Notes: generated by a model from the sequence alone, not told the origin. DNA of 64,000 bases from Stenogyne calaminthoides (GCA_037126765.1 JBBCBC010000021.1:20229434-20293433); one strand, 5' to 3'. Shown: positions 33,749 through 46,757, counted from the first letter of the stretch. Made by a program: numbers and translations.

Positions 33749-35241
33749 TGTTGGGATATTTTAGTTTTGATGAATTATGCCAAAACATTATCAACTTGTT
33801 TTATTCAAGCTAACTTACAGATAACAAGTTGAGGGGGAACGAGAGAACAAGTTGAGGGGGAACTCACAAAATCAGAAGTAGATGATCGAGATCGACGAAA
33901 TTTGGAGATGAGACCGATCGAGATCGGACGAGTAAGATGAGTTCCGAGTTAACTGGATGAGTCAGTGCAAAATGGAAAAAGAAAAGAAAAGTTAAGCCAG
34001 CTGATCAGAAGAATCAGAAGTGACCTGATCAGATGACCATAAAAGATAAGCTGATCAGATGATCAGAAGACCATATCAGATGACCAGATTAGAAGAGGAG
34101 GTTCTGATCAGAAGACGAGTAGATGAGACTGATCGAGATCAGATAAGATAACCTGATGCAACTAACCTGATATGCTAACACGATGTACTAATCGATGCAG
34201 AGATAAACTAATATCTTCGACTGATCTTATCTTGATCGTCAGTGAAATTGGAGACGTCGATCAAAGCGAGAAGAAATCGAAGAGAAGTCATCGGAAGACA
34301 AGTCATTCAAGTCATGTTCATCGAGAATCAGAACGCCATCGATGATCGATACTTCGAATCTAAAGTGACTGAGGGTCGGGATGTCGAAGTCGAAGAGTGA
34401 ACTTCGATTAACCCGAAAGTGTCAATATACCTGATCAGACAAGGTCCGCTGAAGAGAAGTTTACTGAATCAAGAATCCTGAGTAAAAGTATCCTGAGACT
34501 CAAAGAATCCTGAAGACTCGGAGAACCCTAAAGACTCAGAAGATCCTGAAGAATATAGCCGTTAGATTCAGCTGACGTGGACCAATGAGAGGAAGACAAC
34601 CAGCTTGAAAAAGCTGCAAAAGCTACAGAATAGTATGGATTTGAATGTGACTCCATCCAACGGTAACATTCAAATCCACACTATAAATACAAGTTCTTCC
34701 TTCATTATTTAGTGTGTGAAATGCGTGAAAAACACTATTGAGCTACAGAGCCAAAGCATCTAGCATTTCCACCATAGAACACTGAGTAAGAAATACACGC
34801 ATATATTCAAGAGTGTTCTATCTTAGATCTAAGCACAAATGTAATATCATAAGCTTAGAGAGATTTTCCCATCCATAGCATTGAGGCTAAACAAATGTAA
34901 GGGAAAATCTCACCCTAGTTGGACACCAAACAATCTTTACCCAAACCGAGTGTTAGGTTAAGTTTTGTTAAGCAAGGGATTTAAGTTAGTTGGACTAACA
35001 TAAATTCTGGGTGTGAGTGAAAACTCGTTAAACATCTATAGGCAATCCCGTGAGGGAGATAAGTCCCGAGAGAGTGAGAACTCATTAAACATCTGTATTG
35101 TGTTGGACTAACACGTTAAACTAAGTCCAGTTGGTTAAGTTGGTGCCCCTGCTGATAGGGAAGGATGAATGTAGGAGTTGGACTCCGAACCACTATATAA
35201 TCGTGTGTTCTTTACTGCTTTATGTTCTTACTTGTCATATG
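33749..35241 (+). repeat. LTR E1, first part
   Basis: Starts TGTTGGGATATTTTAGTTTTG. It has a TGATCAG-rich upstream region (34000-34140), CTGACGTGGACCAATGAGAG at about 34572, a dyad and TATA (34637-34690) and a downstream hairpin (35174-35194). It is interrupted at the ATATG target (35237-35241) and completed at 45038-45161. Confidence 0.88.
34637..34690 (+). promoter_or_regulatory. LTR E1 promoter dyad and TATA box
   Basis: GGATTTGAATGT (34637-34648) and ACATTCAAATCC (34666-34677) form a perfect 12-bp inverted repeat around CATCCAACGG; CTATAAATAC follows at 34681. Confidence 0.78.
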
Positions 35242-37041
35242 TGTTGGGATTATACTGGAAAGTATGCTTTTACTTTGTATAATCAAACTGAATTTCTGTC
35301 TTATTTACTGAAATAAATTATTTATCACTGATGCTTTAAATATCATTGAATGTTACATATATTTACTGCATAACTGTTCAATAAATAGTATGTGTTACAT
35401 TGTAGTTAATTTAGTGATACCAGGTCACAGAAGATTAAATTAACAGTTCCTTGTAACCAAAAGTACACCATTCACGACCTAGATGGAAATGAACAATCCA
35501 TCGTGAAAGGTTGAAGTGTAAGGCTCAGATTGGTTTGTCTTGACCAAGAGATTACACTAGTGCATGACTGATGCACTGAATAGGACCTACAGGAGGACAA
35601 ATTCTTCATCACTGAACTAGGAAGAATTAGACCTCAGTGGTTCGTTATTTCTTAATCTTTTTCCCTTAAATAGGATCGCGTGTGGTTAGTAATTATTGCT
35701 TTGACTTATTACGGGTAGAGAATCAACGAGATTCAATACTTTATATCTTGGGCAATATTATTGGTCACATGCGATTGCTAAGATTTAATATGGAGAATCG
35801 TGTGCAAGTACGCTTGTTCGATTTGCCCCCTTGGGAGGTTCATAAGTTTTATCATACAAAATCTTGCAAGTGGAACTAGTTTTCGGTATGGATAATAATG
35901 TTGAACCGTTCCTTAACCAAGGACAAAAGATATTAATTAATGGAAAGCTATTTCAGTGGCTTGAATTAATTAATGGGCTAGATAATCTTAAACACGGGAA
36001 ATAATAACCGGGATCCATATTAACTGTAATATGGGTTAAGATGGATAGTGCAATATTAATTATGTAGTGGGATTAATTAATATTTATGGGCTTGAATAAT
36101 ATTGTGGCTCAATATTGATAATTCAAGATCCATTGGAAGGTCCAATCTTAATTCCCCTAAAGGCCCCTCAAGTAGTCCAACATAAAGTCCAATAACTGAA
36201 AAAGGTGTTTAAAAATAAAATAAATTATTGTTGCATTATTTTCCTTAAATTTCGAAATTATTAAAGAAAAGGAGGGAGAAGAATTTTCTTTAAAAGATTT
36301 TATGGAAAAAGATATGTATTCTTGGAATACAAGAATATCTCATAAATTCAAGAAAGATCCAATCTTGAAAAGCCTCCTATTAATTTCAAAAAAAATGGGT
36401 TAAATAAGGGTGTGAGATTTTTGTGGAAAAATACACATGGATAGAAGAATATATGGGATATATTCAAGATTTCTTGGAGATCAAGAAAAGATCTTTCCTA
36501 ACCCTATTTTGAGCCCTAATTTTCGTCCCCTCTCTATTATAAATAGGGGATGAATGTTTCATCCCCATAACACACGAAATTGGTTTTTTCGGGAATATAT
36601 CAGCGTCGATAAAATATCAAATATTTTGAAACGTCGACAGATTGTGTATTTTCGAAAAACCTCAATTGTGAGTGTACAATTCCATGTGCTGGAAAAATTA
36701 GTAAATCCACAAAGGTGGTGCAACAAATTTTATTTTTCATTTTGTTAATTGTTCGCGAGCTTCCTTCCACCGGATTGACGAGCAAGGACTAGGGAATATT
36801 GGGAAGGCTTTTTGGTGTATTTTTATCAACGAGACCATTGCCACTCTAAGAGGTTAGTTCACGTAAACCCGTAGCAATTCCGCATGCATAGGATTTATGT
36901 GAACTGCTTATATGCATGATTTGTTGTTGAATTATTATTTGAATTAATATAGGAATTAATTCATGCTAGTAATAATTGTTAGAATCAAATTTGTATTTAA
37001 ATATTCACCCTGAATATATCCGGGCAATTAATTCCCCAACA
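35242..37041 (+). repeat. 5' LTR of copia-B (1800 bp)
   Basis: TGTTGGGATTATACTGGAAA to AATTCCCCAACA. TATA (TATAAATA) at 36538-36545, followed by a 9-bp palindrome GGGGATGAA/TTCATCCCC (36546-36566). It is about 150 bp shorter than the 3' LTR because one repeat unit around TATTCTTGGAATACAAGA is missing. Confidence 0.92.
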
Positions 37042-37043
37042 AC

Positions 37044-37055
37044 TGGTATCAGAGC
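37044..37055 (+). promoter_or_regulatory. Primer-binding site of copia-B
   Basis: TGGTATCAGAGC, complementary to the 3' end of initiator Met tRNA, two bases after the 5' LTR. Confidence 0.9.
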
Positions 37056-39499
37056 CTCGGTTTCGGGCTCTGAATTTTAAATTGTAATTTAATTTGTTTT
37101 CATATAAATTGTGGTTTTTAATTCGATTCGTTCGAATTCGTTTTGCCTCGTCAGAAAATCCACGAGTAGATTAGGATTTGTTTGATTTGATCAATGTAAT
37201 AGACTAGTCTAGATCTAGGTTTATTTATTTTTTGTAAATAAATTGAAACCGGATCTTGAGCCAAGACGAAGACGATGAATTAAAGACGAATGGATCCGAG
37301 CCGGGCCGCATGGGGGATTTGGCTTTTGGAAGAACACGCGACGGATAAGATAAGCTTTCGATGAATAAATGCCAAATGGAATTGTGGCCTCCTGAATGAT
37401 CATGGCGAGGAGGGCGTTAGGCGAAACAATCTTAGCGGATTAGGGGCGCGTTATGGCTTGTAAAATCATTGATCAATGGCGAAGGCCTGTCGACGAGCGG
37501 CCGACTATTAAGCTGGATATGTTAATTTTTGTGGCGCATTCTTATTTTTGTAACAGCGCGGTTTAAACGGATGCCCATGGCGGGTTTTGGAAAGTCTAGG
37601 GCAATGCATTGACCATTTTGAGGGATAATAATGTTATTGGACATGGCGAACCTTTCGATTTATACGATGAATGGAAAAGAAGACGATTTATCGAGATCAA
37701 GACATGTAACCTTTTAACCGTATTAATTGGATATGCCCAATGTGTTTAATTTTATATTGATGTTTATGCATTATTTAATGCTTATTTAAATTGTGTTTAA
37801 ATTTTGCGATGCATGAGAAAGCGTTTTGAAAAAAAATCTTGTTTTCAAAAATTACTAAGTATGCTTAAACATTAATTGACAATTTTATTCTTTGATAATA
37901 AAATTGAATTAATTTGACCTCCATGATTTATTTATTTGTGAATTCTTTTGGAAAAATATTCTCCTCAAAAAAGATAGCTTTCACATGAATAAATTCCAAA
38001 TGGATGATTGTGGGAAGTCTTGGCGAACACTCAAACCCTCAAAGTAGTCAATAATTCATCAGATTTAATCATGGTTACGTGGCGAACCTTTCGAGACGCG
38101 AGCGATGAAGTGGGAGCTATTAAGAAGACGATTTCTCGAGATCAAGACATGACAAAAATTAACCGTGACAATTGGATATATGTGCCCAATGTGTTTAATT
38201 TTATATTGATGTTTATGCATTATTTTATGCTTATTTAAATTGTGTTTAAATTTGCGATGCATGAGAAAGCGTTTTGAAAAATCTCACTTTCAAAAATTAC
38301 TAAGTATGCTTAAACAATTAATTGACAATTTTATTCCGGATAATAAAATTGAATTAATTTTGACCTCCATGATTTATTTATTTGTGAATTCTTTTGAAAA
38401 ATTCCTCTCAAGACGGTCAAAAGATAGCTTTCACATGAATAAATTCCAAATGGATGATTGTGAATTATTACTAGTGGCGACGATGACCCTCCCCACGAGG
38501 CTCGTTCAAAGTGAAATAATAATTCTGTATTTAATCATGGTTATTACTTAGGTATAAAATTGATATGCATATATCTGGATACTTAGTTTAAAGTCCTGTT
38601 AATTTTGTATTGGTCTAAAAGTGGAGCCAACTATTAACTGGATATTAAAGGTTTATAATCGTTCTTGTTTGTAACATGCTTGAATGTGTTTAAATAATGA
38701 CTCACCCCACGTGGGCTTATTTAAATCCAAAGGTTTTTGAGATGTTGGGCGATGCATGTTCATATTTTTTTGAGATTTTAATATGATGCATGTGATCGAA
38801 CCTTGTGATATATTTGTGCTTATGCATATAGTTATTTATTTCAGTTTAGCATGTCGTAACCTTTTAATCCACTGCTATTATACTTAAAGTCAATAGAATG
38901 AGTATGGAAACTATATTGATTGGAAACGAAAAATTATAATTGTCCTAGCTCGCACAAAAGCACAAGTAGATCCTTGACACACCAAAATCGGATGAGCGTG
39001 TTGGACGAAGTCAAAAATGCGGGACTCGTCGGATCACTTTTGCTAGAGATGTCGTTCTTGAAAATGGTGGGAGGCAAACCCGAAGGATTACGCCCTCAAA
39101 ATTTATGGCCCATCCGAACAAACTTGAGGTTCGAAAAGATTATAACTTGATTGGAGACTCGGATGAATTTGGTATTTCACGAGGATTTGCCCAAAAGTTT
39201 TTGGAGCATTTGTTGCCTAACTCAAACCCATTGGACTTATTTGCAAGCTTTGGTCTCGGCAGAGATGTTGATGGGGCACCAAACTCAAGCTTTGAGCGGC
39301 AGTGGTCCATCTTCATCTTCTAGGCATTGGAAAGGGTAGGCAAGAAGAAGAAGAGAACCAAAAGCCATAAAAGCAATCAAAAAACTCAATCAAGGTTGCC
39401 AAGGGCAATGGTAAGATGAGGAATGCTCAGGGTGTCAAGGAAAATCCAAAGAAAAAATGCTTCAACAAATGATAAGGACAATGGAGGTTTACTGTTCCA
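37056..39499 (+). pseudogene. Copia-B leader and gag remnant
   Basis: No long open frame. Two direct copies of about 0.4 kb (about 37645-38010 and 38085-38462; shared GGATATGCCCAATGTGTTTA-type and TTGACCTCCATGATTTATTT blocks) occupy the leader. 38990-39470 has gag-like pieces in different frames, with a Lys-rich tail (VAKGNGKMRNAQGVK) before the protease position. Protease is reduced to VETCL- and HSWVVD-like remnants at about 39545-39600. Confidence 0.55.
37645..38462 (+). repeat. Tandem duplication (about 440-bp period) in copia-B leader
   Basis: Both units share ATGGCGAACCTTTCGA, ATCAAGACATG, AATTTTATATTGATGTTTAT, GATGCATGAGAAAGCGTTTT and TTTCACATGAATAAATTCCA, with small indels between. 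Confidence 0.8.
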
Positions 39500-39639
39500 A
39501 CCCCAAAAGGGACGGAAAGAAAAGTAATTTCACGAATCCACTAGTTGTTGAAACTTGTTTAGCGTAGATACTTCTCATTCGTGGGTAGTTGATATGGAAA
39601 GGGATCTGTTTTGTAAAAGACCATGTATGTTTCACGTTA

Positions 39640-40100
39640 GTTTGGTCCCCGGTGACGGACATAGATTCGAAACAACTTAAGTGCTTTTTTATTTGGGAAA
39701 TCCTCATCACATTGGGCGATCTTACGAGAGTGGTTTGGCTTAGACCTTCTTAGTGGACTTGGATGGAGATTTGGGAGAATTTCTTTTGTCTTTTGAAGAC
39801 AAAGTTTTAATTTTACAAGAGATTTTCTTTATGTTCCCAAAGCAGTTTTAGAAAGAATTCACTTTCTTTTAGTATAAGTGGGAGATATTATTAGGTTCGT
39901 AGGGTTTCTAAAATTTCATTAATGGATACTTAGTTTCTTCTAATAAGAATGACATCATTTCTTGAAATGATGAGTGTATCTGTTACATATATTTATTGCG
40001 ATAATTGTTTATGGGACATTGGTGTTAATAATCTCCATATAATTAATGTAACCAAAAAGTACACCATTACCACATAGATAAACGCATCCTATAACACAAC
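39640..40100 (+). other. Scrambled patch of 3'-end and LTR-B-like pieces
   Basis: Contains ACATAGATTCGAAAC and ACCTTCTTAGTGGACTTGGA (also at 42505 and 42690), an AGTATAAGTGGGAGATATTA tract (also at 42960 and 43063), and LTR-like GTTACATATATTTATTGC and AAAAAGTACACCATT. The order is not that of a copia internal region, so it is a rearrangement or an assembly chimera. Confidence 0.6.
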
Positions 40101-40700
40101 AAAGCTTTTTGATAAAAGAAAACGTTCATCGGACGTGAAGCGAGACACTTTATGGCATCTAAGATTGGGACATATTAATCCAAAGAGGATCCAAAGGTTG
40201 TAGAAGTTTTATCGCCAAATCTTGCAAGTGGAGTCTCTCCAAGTTGAACCAATTCCAACCCGCGAATCATGTTTGGAGGGTAAAATGACCAAGAGGGCAT
40301 TCGGAGATGGATAGGAATAGAATTAAAGAAGTTAGAAATCGATTCATCCGAATCCAACGTATGGTCCAATGTCAACCAAAGCAAGAGAGAGGTTATGAGT
40401 ATTTTTGGAATACTTTTATTGATGACTACTCTAGGTGCAGTTATATTTTCCTTATGAAGCATAAAATCGAGACCTTTGAGAAATTCAAAGAATTTAAGGC
40501 TCAAAAGAGAATCATAGGAAAAAAACGTATCAAGTCTCTACGATCCGATCGTGGAAAGTACCTCGGCGATGAGTTTTTGAACTACTTGTCGATGAAGGAT
40601 TGTATATCATTAAAATCGCAGAAGACCGAAACCCTCAACAAAATGGGGTTGCGCCGAAAAAAGAAACGTAACTCTTTTGGAAATGGTTAGATCAATGATG
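40100..40700 (+). pseudogene. Copia-B integrase remnant
   Basis: DTLWHLRLGHINPKRIQRL-like zinc region (40140-40200), then TFIDDYSRCSYIFLMKHK (second catalytic region) and IKSLRSDRGKYLGDEFLNY at 40395-40600. The QNG-V-x-E segment is frameshifted (LNKMGLRRKKKRN). Integrates the cDNA when intact (family knowledge); here clearly dead. Confidence 0.75.
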
Positions 40701-41099
40701 AGTTATATGGGATCTTCTCAAGTCGTTTCGGGGTCATGCCTTGGAAACAATTTGCTTACATTTTGAACTTGGTGCCATCCAAATCGGTTCCCCAAAACTC
40801 CCAAAGAATTGTGGAAAAAGGTAAGAGACTGGTTTAGAGGCTTTTTGAGACACATGAGAATTTGGGGGTGTCCGTAACCCTACGTGTTGGACAAGGAGTT
40901 TAAAAAATTGGATCTTCGATCGAATTAAATTAAGGTTGTTTATAGGATAATTGCAGGGAACAAAAAGGGTGTATGTTCTATGGTCCCGAAGATCAAAAGG
41001 TGGTAATAAGCACCCACTTTAGATTTTTGGAAGAAGACTATATGAACGAAAAGAAGACCCAGTGAGATTACCTTAAATGAGCTAAGGGGCTAAACCTCA

Positions 41100-42330
41100 T
41101 TGCCAATTGCATAAGATGACATACCATTTTTTATTACACTTTCACAATCATTATCAAAAACCTCATCAGAAGTGGGAGGGTTATGAGATAGCCCGAGAGA
41201 TTCATGGGGATTAGAGAGTCCTCGGACTTGATTCTGGATGGACAAGATTAAAGCCAAATAATCGAGATTTCCATGGACATATGACGAGTCAATCCAAGAT
41301 GAGGATGCGGTTTCTTGGCAAACAGCAATAAAAGCCGAAATAGGTTCTATGGATCATAACGGAGTGTGGGAGCTAGTTGAACCACTTAATGGGGTCAAAC
41401 CCATTGGTTGCAAGTGGGTATACAAGAGAAAAAGAGGACCGGACGGGAAGGTGGAAACCTTCAAGGCAAGGCTTGTGGCGTTATAAAAAAGGTTATACTT
41501 TTGAATATTACTCTCAAAGAAGGATCGACTATGAGGAAACCTTTTCACCAGATGAAGCAATGCTCAAGTCCATCCGAAGTTCTTCTTGTCAATTCTTCAG
41601 CAAGATCTTGATTTTGAAATCGGCAAATGGATGTCAAGTGAAAATAAACCTTTTCCTTAACGGAAGTCTTGATGAAGAGATCTATATGCAACAACCCCAA
41701 GGCTTCATTGGAAAAGGCCAAGAACACCTAGTTTGTAAGCTCATGAAGTCCATTTACGGACTCAAACAAGCATCCAGAGCTTGGAACCAATGTTTTGATC
41801 ATGTTATAAAGTCTTATGGGTTTGATCAAAACGAGTTATAAAAAAGTTGTGTACAAAAAGCGTGATCCGGAATCTTGAAGAAAGGCATTGGTATTCTTAA
41901 GTACTATCGTAGATGATATTACGCTCATCGGGGAACGATGTAAAGGTGTTGTCGGACATAAGGGCATGGCTTTCAAAAATAGTTTGATATGAAGGACTTT
42001 GGGGAATAAAACTTGAATTGGGCACATCCTTGGGATCAAGATCACTCGAGATCGCAAGAAAAGGATGATAGCTTATCGTAAGCTTCATATATATAGACAC
42101 GTCTTGAAGCGATTTAGCATCGTGATTTCAAGAAAGGCACAACAACAAGCTTATTTTACCTCTCCCGGCATGGAATCCATCTATCAAGGAAATGTGCCTA
42201 AAGACACAAAAGGAGATAGATGACATGAAAGGCATTCCTTATGCTTCTTTGTCGGAAGCCTTATGTATGCAATGTTGTGCACGAGATCGGATCGCTTTGC
42301 CATTGGCATGGTGGCAAGCTATCAAAAGTA
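41100..42330 (+). pseudogene. Copia-B reverse transcriptase remnant
   Basis: Motifs in different frames: GVWELVEPLNGVKPIGCKWV and FKARLVA (41360-41490), QRRIDYEETFSP (41518), LFLNGSLDEEIYMQQPQGF (41653), SIYGLKQASRAWN (41750), TIVDDITLIGE as the YVDD box (41905) and GSLMYAMLCTRSD (42258). All core RT blocks are there but separated by frameshifts and stops. Confidence 0.78.
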
Positions 42331-43062
42331 ACGATGGGGAAAAAGAACATTGACGGCGGTTAAAAACATTCACTAAAGTAAAACGATTAAGTATCAAAAT
42401 CGATAAAAAGAACTTCGAGATAGAATGTTGGTTTATCGGTCGGATAGTTTAATCCCTTCGAAACCACACGGACTCTCCCCTGGAAGGATTTCAAATCGTT
42501 CGGGACATAGATTCGAAACTATCTACCCGGTCTTAGTGTGCTTTTATTTGGGAAGTGTAGCCATGAAATGGACGAGTGTGAAGTAGAAATGCATCATCGA
42601 CTCAACCATGGAAGCCGGGTAAGTAGTTCAAAAGCAAGTCGACCCATGAAGGAAATATAATGAAGGAACCGATTTGGCTCTGGAGACCTTCTTAGTGGAC
42701 TTGGATGGAGTTAAATTTGTTCAGCAATATTTGCTAGGAAAAGATTGCAAATTCACGGGAACCAAGAGTCCACGAGTCAAACAAGCACATGAAGGAAAGA
42801 AATCTTTAGGCGAAATCGTTAAGAGAGAGGAGATGAAGAGGTGGCTAAGATCGCATTGGAGGATAACCTAGCTAACCCTTTCACAAAGAGTGCGCCTCGG
42901 AAACATTCAAGAGACATGTGGGAGGAATGGTTGTCAAGTCGAGCGTAATCTGCTTTTGAGTATAAGTGGGAGATATTATTAGGTTCGTGTAGGTGACATT
43001 AGACGTCACATATTAGGAACTACACGAGACATCTTTGTAGTATACTTAAAAGCGGACTTTTT
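42331..43062 (+). pseudogene. Copia-B RNase H region, decayed
   Basis: Expected RNase H position. Short matches only, such as NIADPFTK-like DNLANPFTKSA at about 42862 and a Thr/Ser-rich STS-like piece before. AGTATAAGTGGGAGAT occurs at 42958 and 43063, the second being the true polypurine tract. Confidence 0.55.
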
Positions 43063-43079
43063 GAGTATAAGTGGGAGAT
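43063..43079 (+). promoter_or_regulatory. Polypurine tract of copia-B
   Basis: AGTATAAGTGGGAGAT immediately before TGTTGGGATT of the 3' LTR. Confidence 0.75.
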
Positions 43080-45032
43080 TGTTGGGATTATCTTTGGAAA
43101 GTATGCTTTTACTTTGTATAATCAAACTGAATTTCTGTCTTATTTACTGAAATAAATTATTTATCACTGATTCTTTAAATATCATTGAATGTTACATATA
43201 TTTACTGCATAATTGTTCAATAAATAGTACGTGTTACATTGTAGTTAATTTAGTGATACCAGATCACGAAGATTAAATTAAACGTTCCCTTGTAACCAAA
43301 AGTACACCATTCACGACATAGATGGAAATGAACAATCCATCGTGAAAGGTTGAAGTGTAAGGCTTTCGAGATTGGCTTGTCTTGACCAAGAGATTACACT
43401 AGTGCATGGTGATACCTTTGAATAGGACCCTCTGGGAGGACAAATTCTTGACCTTGAACTAGGAAGAATTAGACCTCAGTGGTTTGTTATTTCTTAATCT
43501 TCGTCTCTTAAATAGGATCGCATGTGGTTAGTAATTATTGCTTTGACTTATTACGGGTAGAGAATCAACGAGATTCAATACTTTATATCTTGGACAATAT
43601 TATTGGTCACATGCGATTGTTAAGATTTAATACGGAGAATCATGTGCAAGTACGCTTGTTCGATTTGCCCCCTTGGGAGGTTCATAAGTTTTATCATACC
43701 AAATCTTGCAAGTGGAACTAGTTTCCGGTATGGATAATAATGTTGAACTGTTCCTTAACCAAGGATAATAAAGATTAATTAATTAATGGAAAGCTTTTCA
43801 ATTGGCTTGAATTAATTAATGGGCTAGATAATCTTAAACACGGAAATAATAATGGGGAGCCATATTCGTAATAATATGGGTTAAGATGGATAATGCAATA
43901 TTAATTATGTTGTGGGATTAATTAATATTTATGGGCTTGAATAATATTGTGGCTCAATATTGATAATTCAAGATCCATTGGAAGGTCCAATCTTAATTCT
44001 CCTAAAGGCCCCTCAAGTAGCCCAACATAAAATCCAATAACTGAAAAAGGTGTTTAAAAATAAAATAAATTATTGTTGCATTATTTTCCTTAAATTTTGA
44101 AATTATTAAAGAAAAAGAGGGAGAAGAATTTTCTTGAAAAGATTTTATGGAAAGGAGATAAGTATTCTTGGAATACAAGATTATCCCATAAATTCAAGAA
44201 ATCTCTCACTTGGTTTCTTTAATTGTGATTTTCGAAATATATAGAGTAATAATAGGAAGAAGGATTTTCTTGATTTTCTTGAAAAGATTTTATGGAAAAA
44301 GATATTTATTCTTGGAATACAAGAATATCTCATAAATTCAAGAAAGATCCAATCTTGAAAAGCCTCCTATTAATTTTGAAAAAAATGGGTTAAATAAGGG
44401 TGTGAAATTTTTGTGGAAAAATACACATGGAAAGAAGAATATATGGGATATATTCAAGATTTCTTGGAGATCAAGAAAAGATCTTTCCTAACCCTATTTT
44501 GAGCCCTAATTTTCGTCCCCTCTCTATTATAAATAGGGGATGAATATTTCATTCCCATAACACACGAAAATTGGTTTTTTCGGGCAAATATCAGCGTCGA
44601 TAAAATATCAAATATTTTGAAACGTCGACAGATTGTGTATTTTCGAAAAACCTCAATTGTGAGTGTACAATTCCATGTGCTGGAAAAATTAGTAAATCCA
44701 CAAAGGTGGTGCAACAAATTTTATTTTTCCTTTAGTTAATTGTTCGCGAGCTTCCTTCCACTGGATTGACGAGCAAGGACTAGGGAATACTTGTGAAGGC
44801 TTTTTGGTTTGTTTTTATCGACTAGATCATTGCCACTCCAAGAGGTTAGTTCACGTAAACCCGTAGCAATTCAGCATGCGTAGGATTTATGTGAACTGTT
44901 ATATGCATGATTTGTTGTTGAATTATTATTTGAATTAATATAGGAATTAATTCATGCTAGTAATAATTGTTAGAATTGAATTTGTATTTAAATATTCATC
45001 CTGAATAGATCCGGGCAATTAATTCCCCAACA
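43080..45032 (+). repeat. 3' LTR of copia-B (1953 bp)
   Basis: Same ends as the 5' LTR; it keeps the extra about 130-150 bp (AAATCTCTCACTTGGTTTC region, 44200-44330), which is also present in the solo LTR-B at 26702, so the 5' LTR carries the deletion. TATA at 44528, palindrome GGGGATGAA/TTCATTCCC at 44536-44556. Confidence 0.92.
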
Positions 45033-45161
45033 ATATGCATTTGGTTATAAGCAAAACACATCGATTAAACAAAAAAAAATGGAACCACCATTCCCTCACC
45101 CCTGTTTTATATGCATTACATGATATTTGTACGCATTTCTTGGTTTTTCACGCGTCCAACA

Positions 45162-45423
45162 ATTAGTATCAGAGCAGGAGTTCAAAAGTTCACAAGCTTT
45201 TAATGTGACCACCTGAACTGATCTTTTTTGTTAAAACTCATTTAGTTTAAAATGCATAAATTTTATAAAATTCATGGAGGTTGATAATCATCTTCTCATC
45301 ATTTTTTTTAAAATGCATTCAACATTCTTCATCATTTCAATTGTTTAACTAACACCGTTTTTCTCGTATATATTTTTTATTATTGTTAGTTAGTTTTGGC
45401 ATCATTATCAAAAAGGGAGAAAT
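45162..45423 (+). other. Mini internal domain 1 of LTR-E element
   Basis: 262 bp between two LTRs: primer site TAGTATCAGAGC (one change from TGGTATCAGAGC) at 45164-45175 and polypurine tract CAAAAAGGGAGAAAT before 45424. No ORF. Confidence 0.8.
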
Positions 45424-46757
45424 TGTTGGGATATTTTAGTTTTGATGAATTATGCCAAAACATTATCAACTTGTGTTATTTAAGATAATCTACAGATAAC
45501 AAGTTGAGGGGGAATGAGAGAACAAGTTAAGGGGGAACTCATGAAATCAGACGAAGATGATTGAGATTAGATGAGGATGCAGACGAGGTTGATCGAGATC
45601 AGATGAGTAGGATGAGTTCCGAGTTAACTGATGAGCTGAACAAGAAGAAGCATGTTGATTTGTGATGAAGAAAAGCTGATAAAATGATGTGAAGAAATCA
45701 GAAATTAGGCGAGAAGAAATCGTAAATCAAAGTAGAAGAAATCAAATCAAAGCGAAATAAATGCAAGAATCGATGATGAACAAAGGAAATCAGTGTCGAT
45801 GAGCAGTGAAATCAGTTCGATGAACAAGAGTTTTCAAAGACTGATCAACAAAGTGATTTCAAGAGATCAAATTTCGCAGAGCGTAAATCAAAGCGACCAA
45901 AATCGAAGAGATGAATAAAGAATCAGCGACCAGATCAAATCCGTTAGACACACAAAAAGCTGGCCAATAAGAAGATGACAACACATATATGAATGTGAAA
46001 TAAAGTTGCAACCAACAGTGCAAAAGGGCAAAGAAAAGTTGGAAGACTATTAGTATGGATTTGAATATTACTCTCCAATGGTAATATTTAAATCCACACT
46101 ATAAATACATTGCACTATCTTCAAAAGAAGATAATGGAGGATGATGCAAAGTGAAGATTAAAGCCAAATATTCAAGCATTTCCATTCAAGAACACAGAGC
46201 ATTAAATATCCAGATTTACCCAAGAGTGTTCTTCATTATATCTAAGCATAAATGTCATATCATAAGCTTAGAGAGATTTTCCCAACCTTAGCTTAAAGGC
46301 TAAAACAATGTAAGTGAAAATATCACCTAGTTGGAAATAACTCCAAACACATACCCTTTCTTGAGAGAGAATTAGTGGTTAAGTAAGGTAGTTAATCGGC
46401 AATCCCATTTAATGGCCCGGGGGAGATAAGTCCTGTTTGAGTGAGAACTCCCAGTAAACATCTAAGCAATCCCGAAGGGAGGGTAGGCAATCCCGTGAGG
46501 GAGATAAGTCTCGTTTATTTTGAGTGAGAACTTTCGATTAAACATCTTTTGGTTAAGTTGGTGCCCCATCAAAGGGAAGAGTGGATGTAGTTTTGATGTT
46601 GTCCAAAACCACTATAAAAATACGTGTGTTCTTATTTGCTTTCATATTTAATTGTCATACATACTTTAGCAAATCGCATAACACACATTCGAAAAAATTT
46701 TAAAGTCACCTCCCATTGAGATTTTACGAGTTTTAAATCGGGTTTTCGGGACCAACA
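45424..46757 (+). repeat. LTR E2 (divergent subtype)
   Basis: TGTTGGGATATTTTAG to CGGGACCAACA, followed by TGGTATCGAGAG. Dyad at 46057-46095 with changed arms, TATA at about 46099, downstream hairpin at 46580-46613 with a different inner stem. Confidence 0.85.

Larger units (their letters stand above)
35242..45032 (+). mobile_element. Full-length Ty1/copia element, family B (9.8 kb)
   Basis: 5' LTR 35242-37041, primer site 37044-37055, internal region with decayed gag and pol, polypurine tract before 43080, 3' LTR 43080-45032. Perfect TSD ATATG (35237-35241, 45033-45037), inserted in LTR E1. Integrase, RT and RNase H motifs are recognisable but badly shifted, so it is non-autonomous. Confidence 0.92.
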
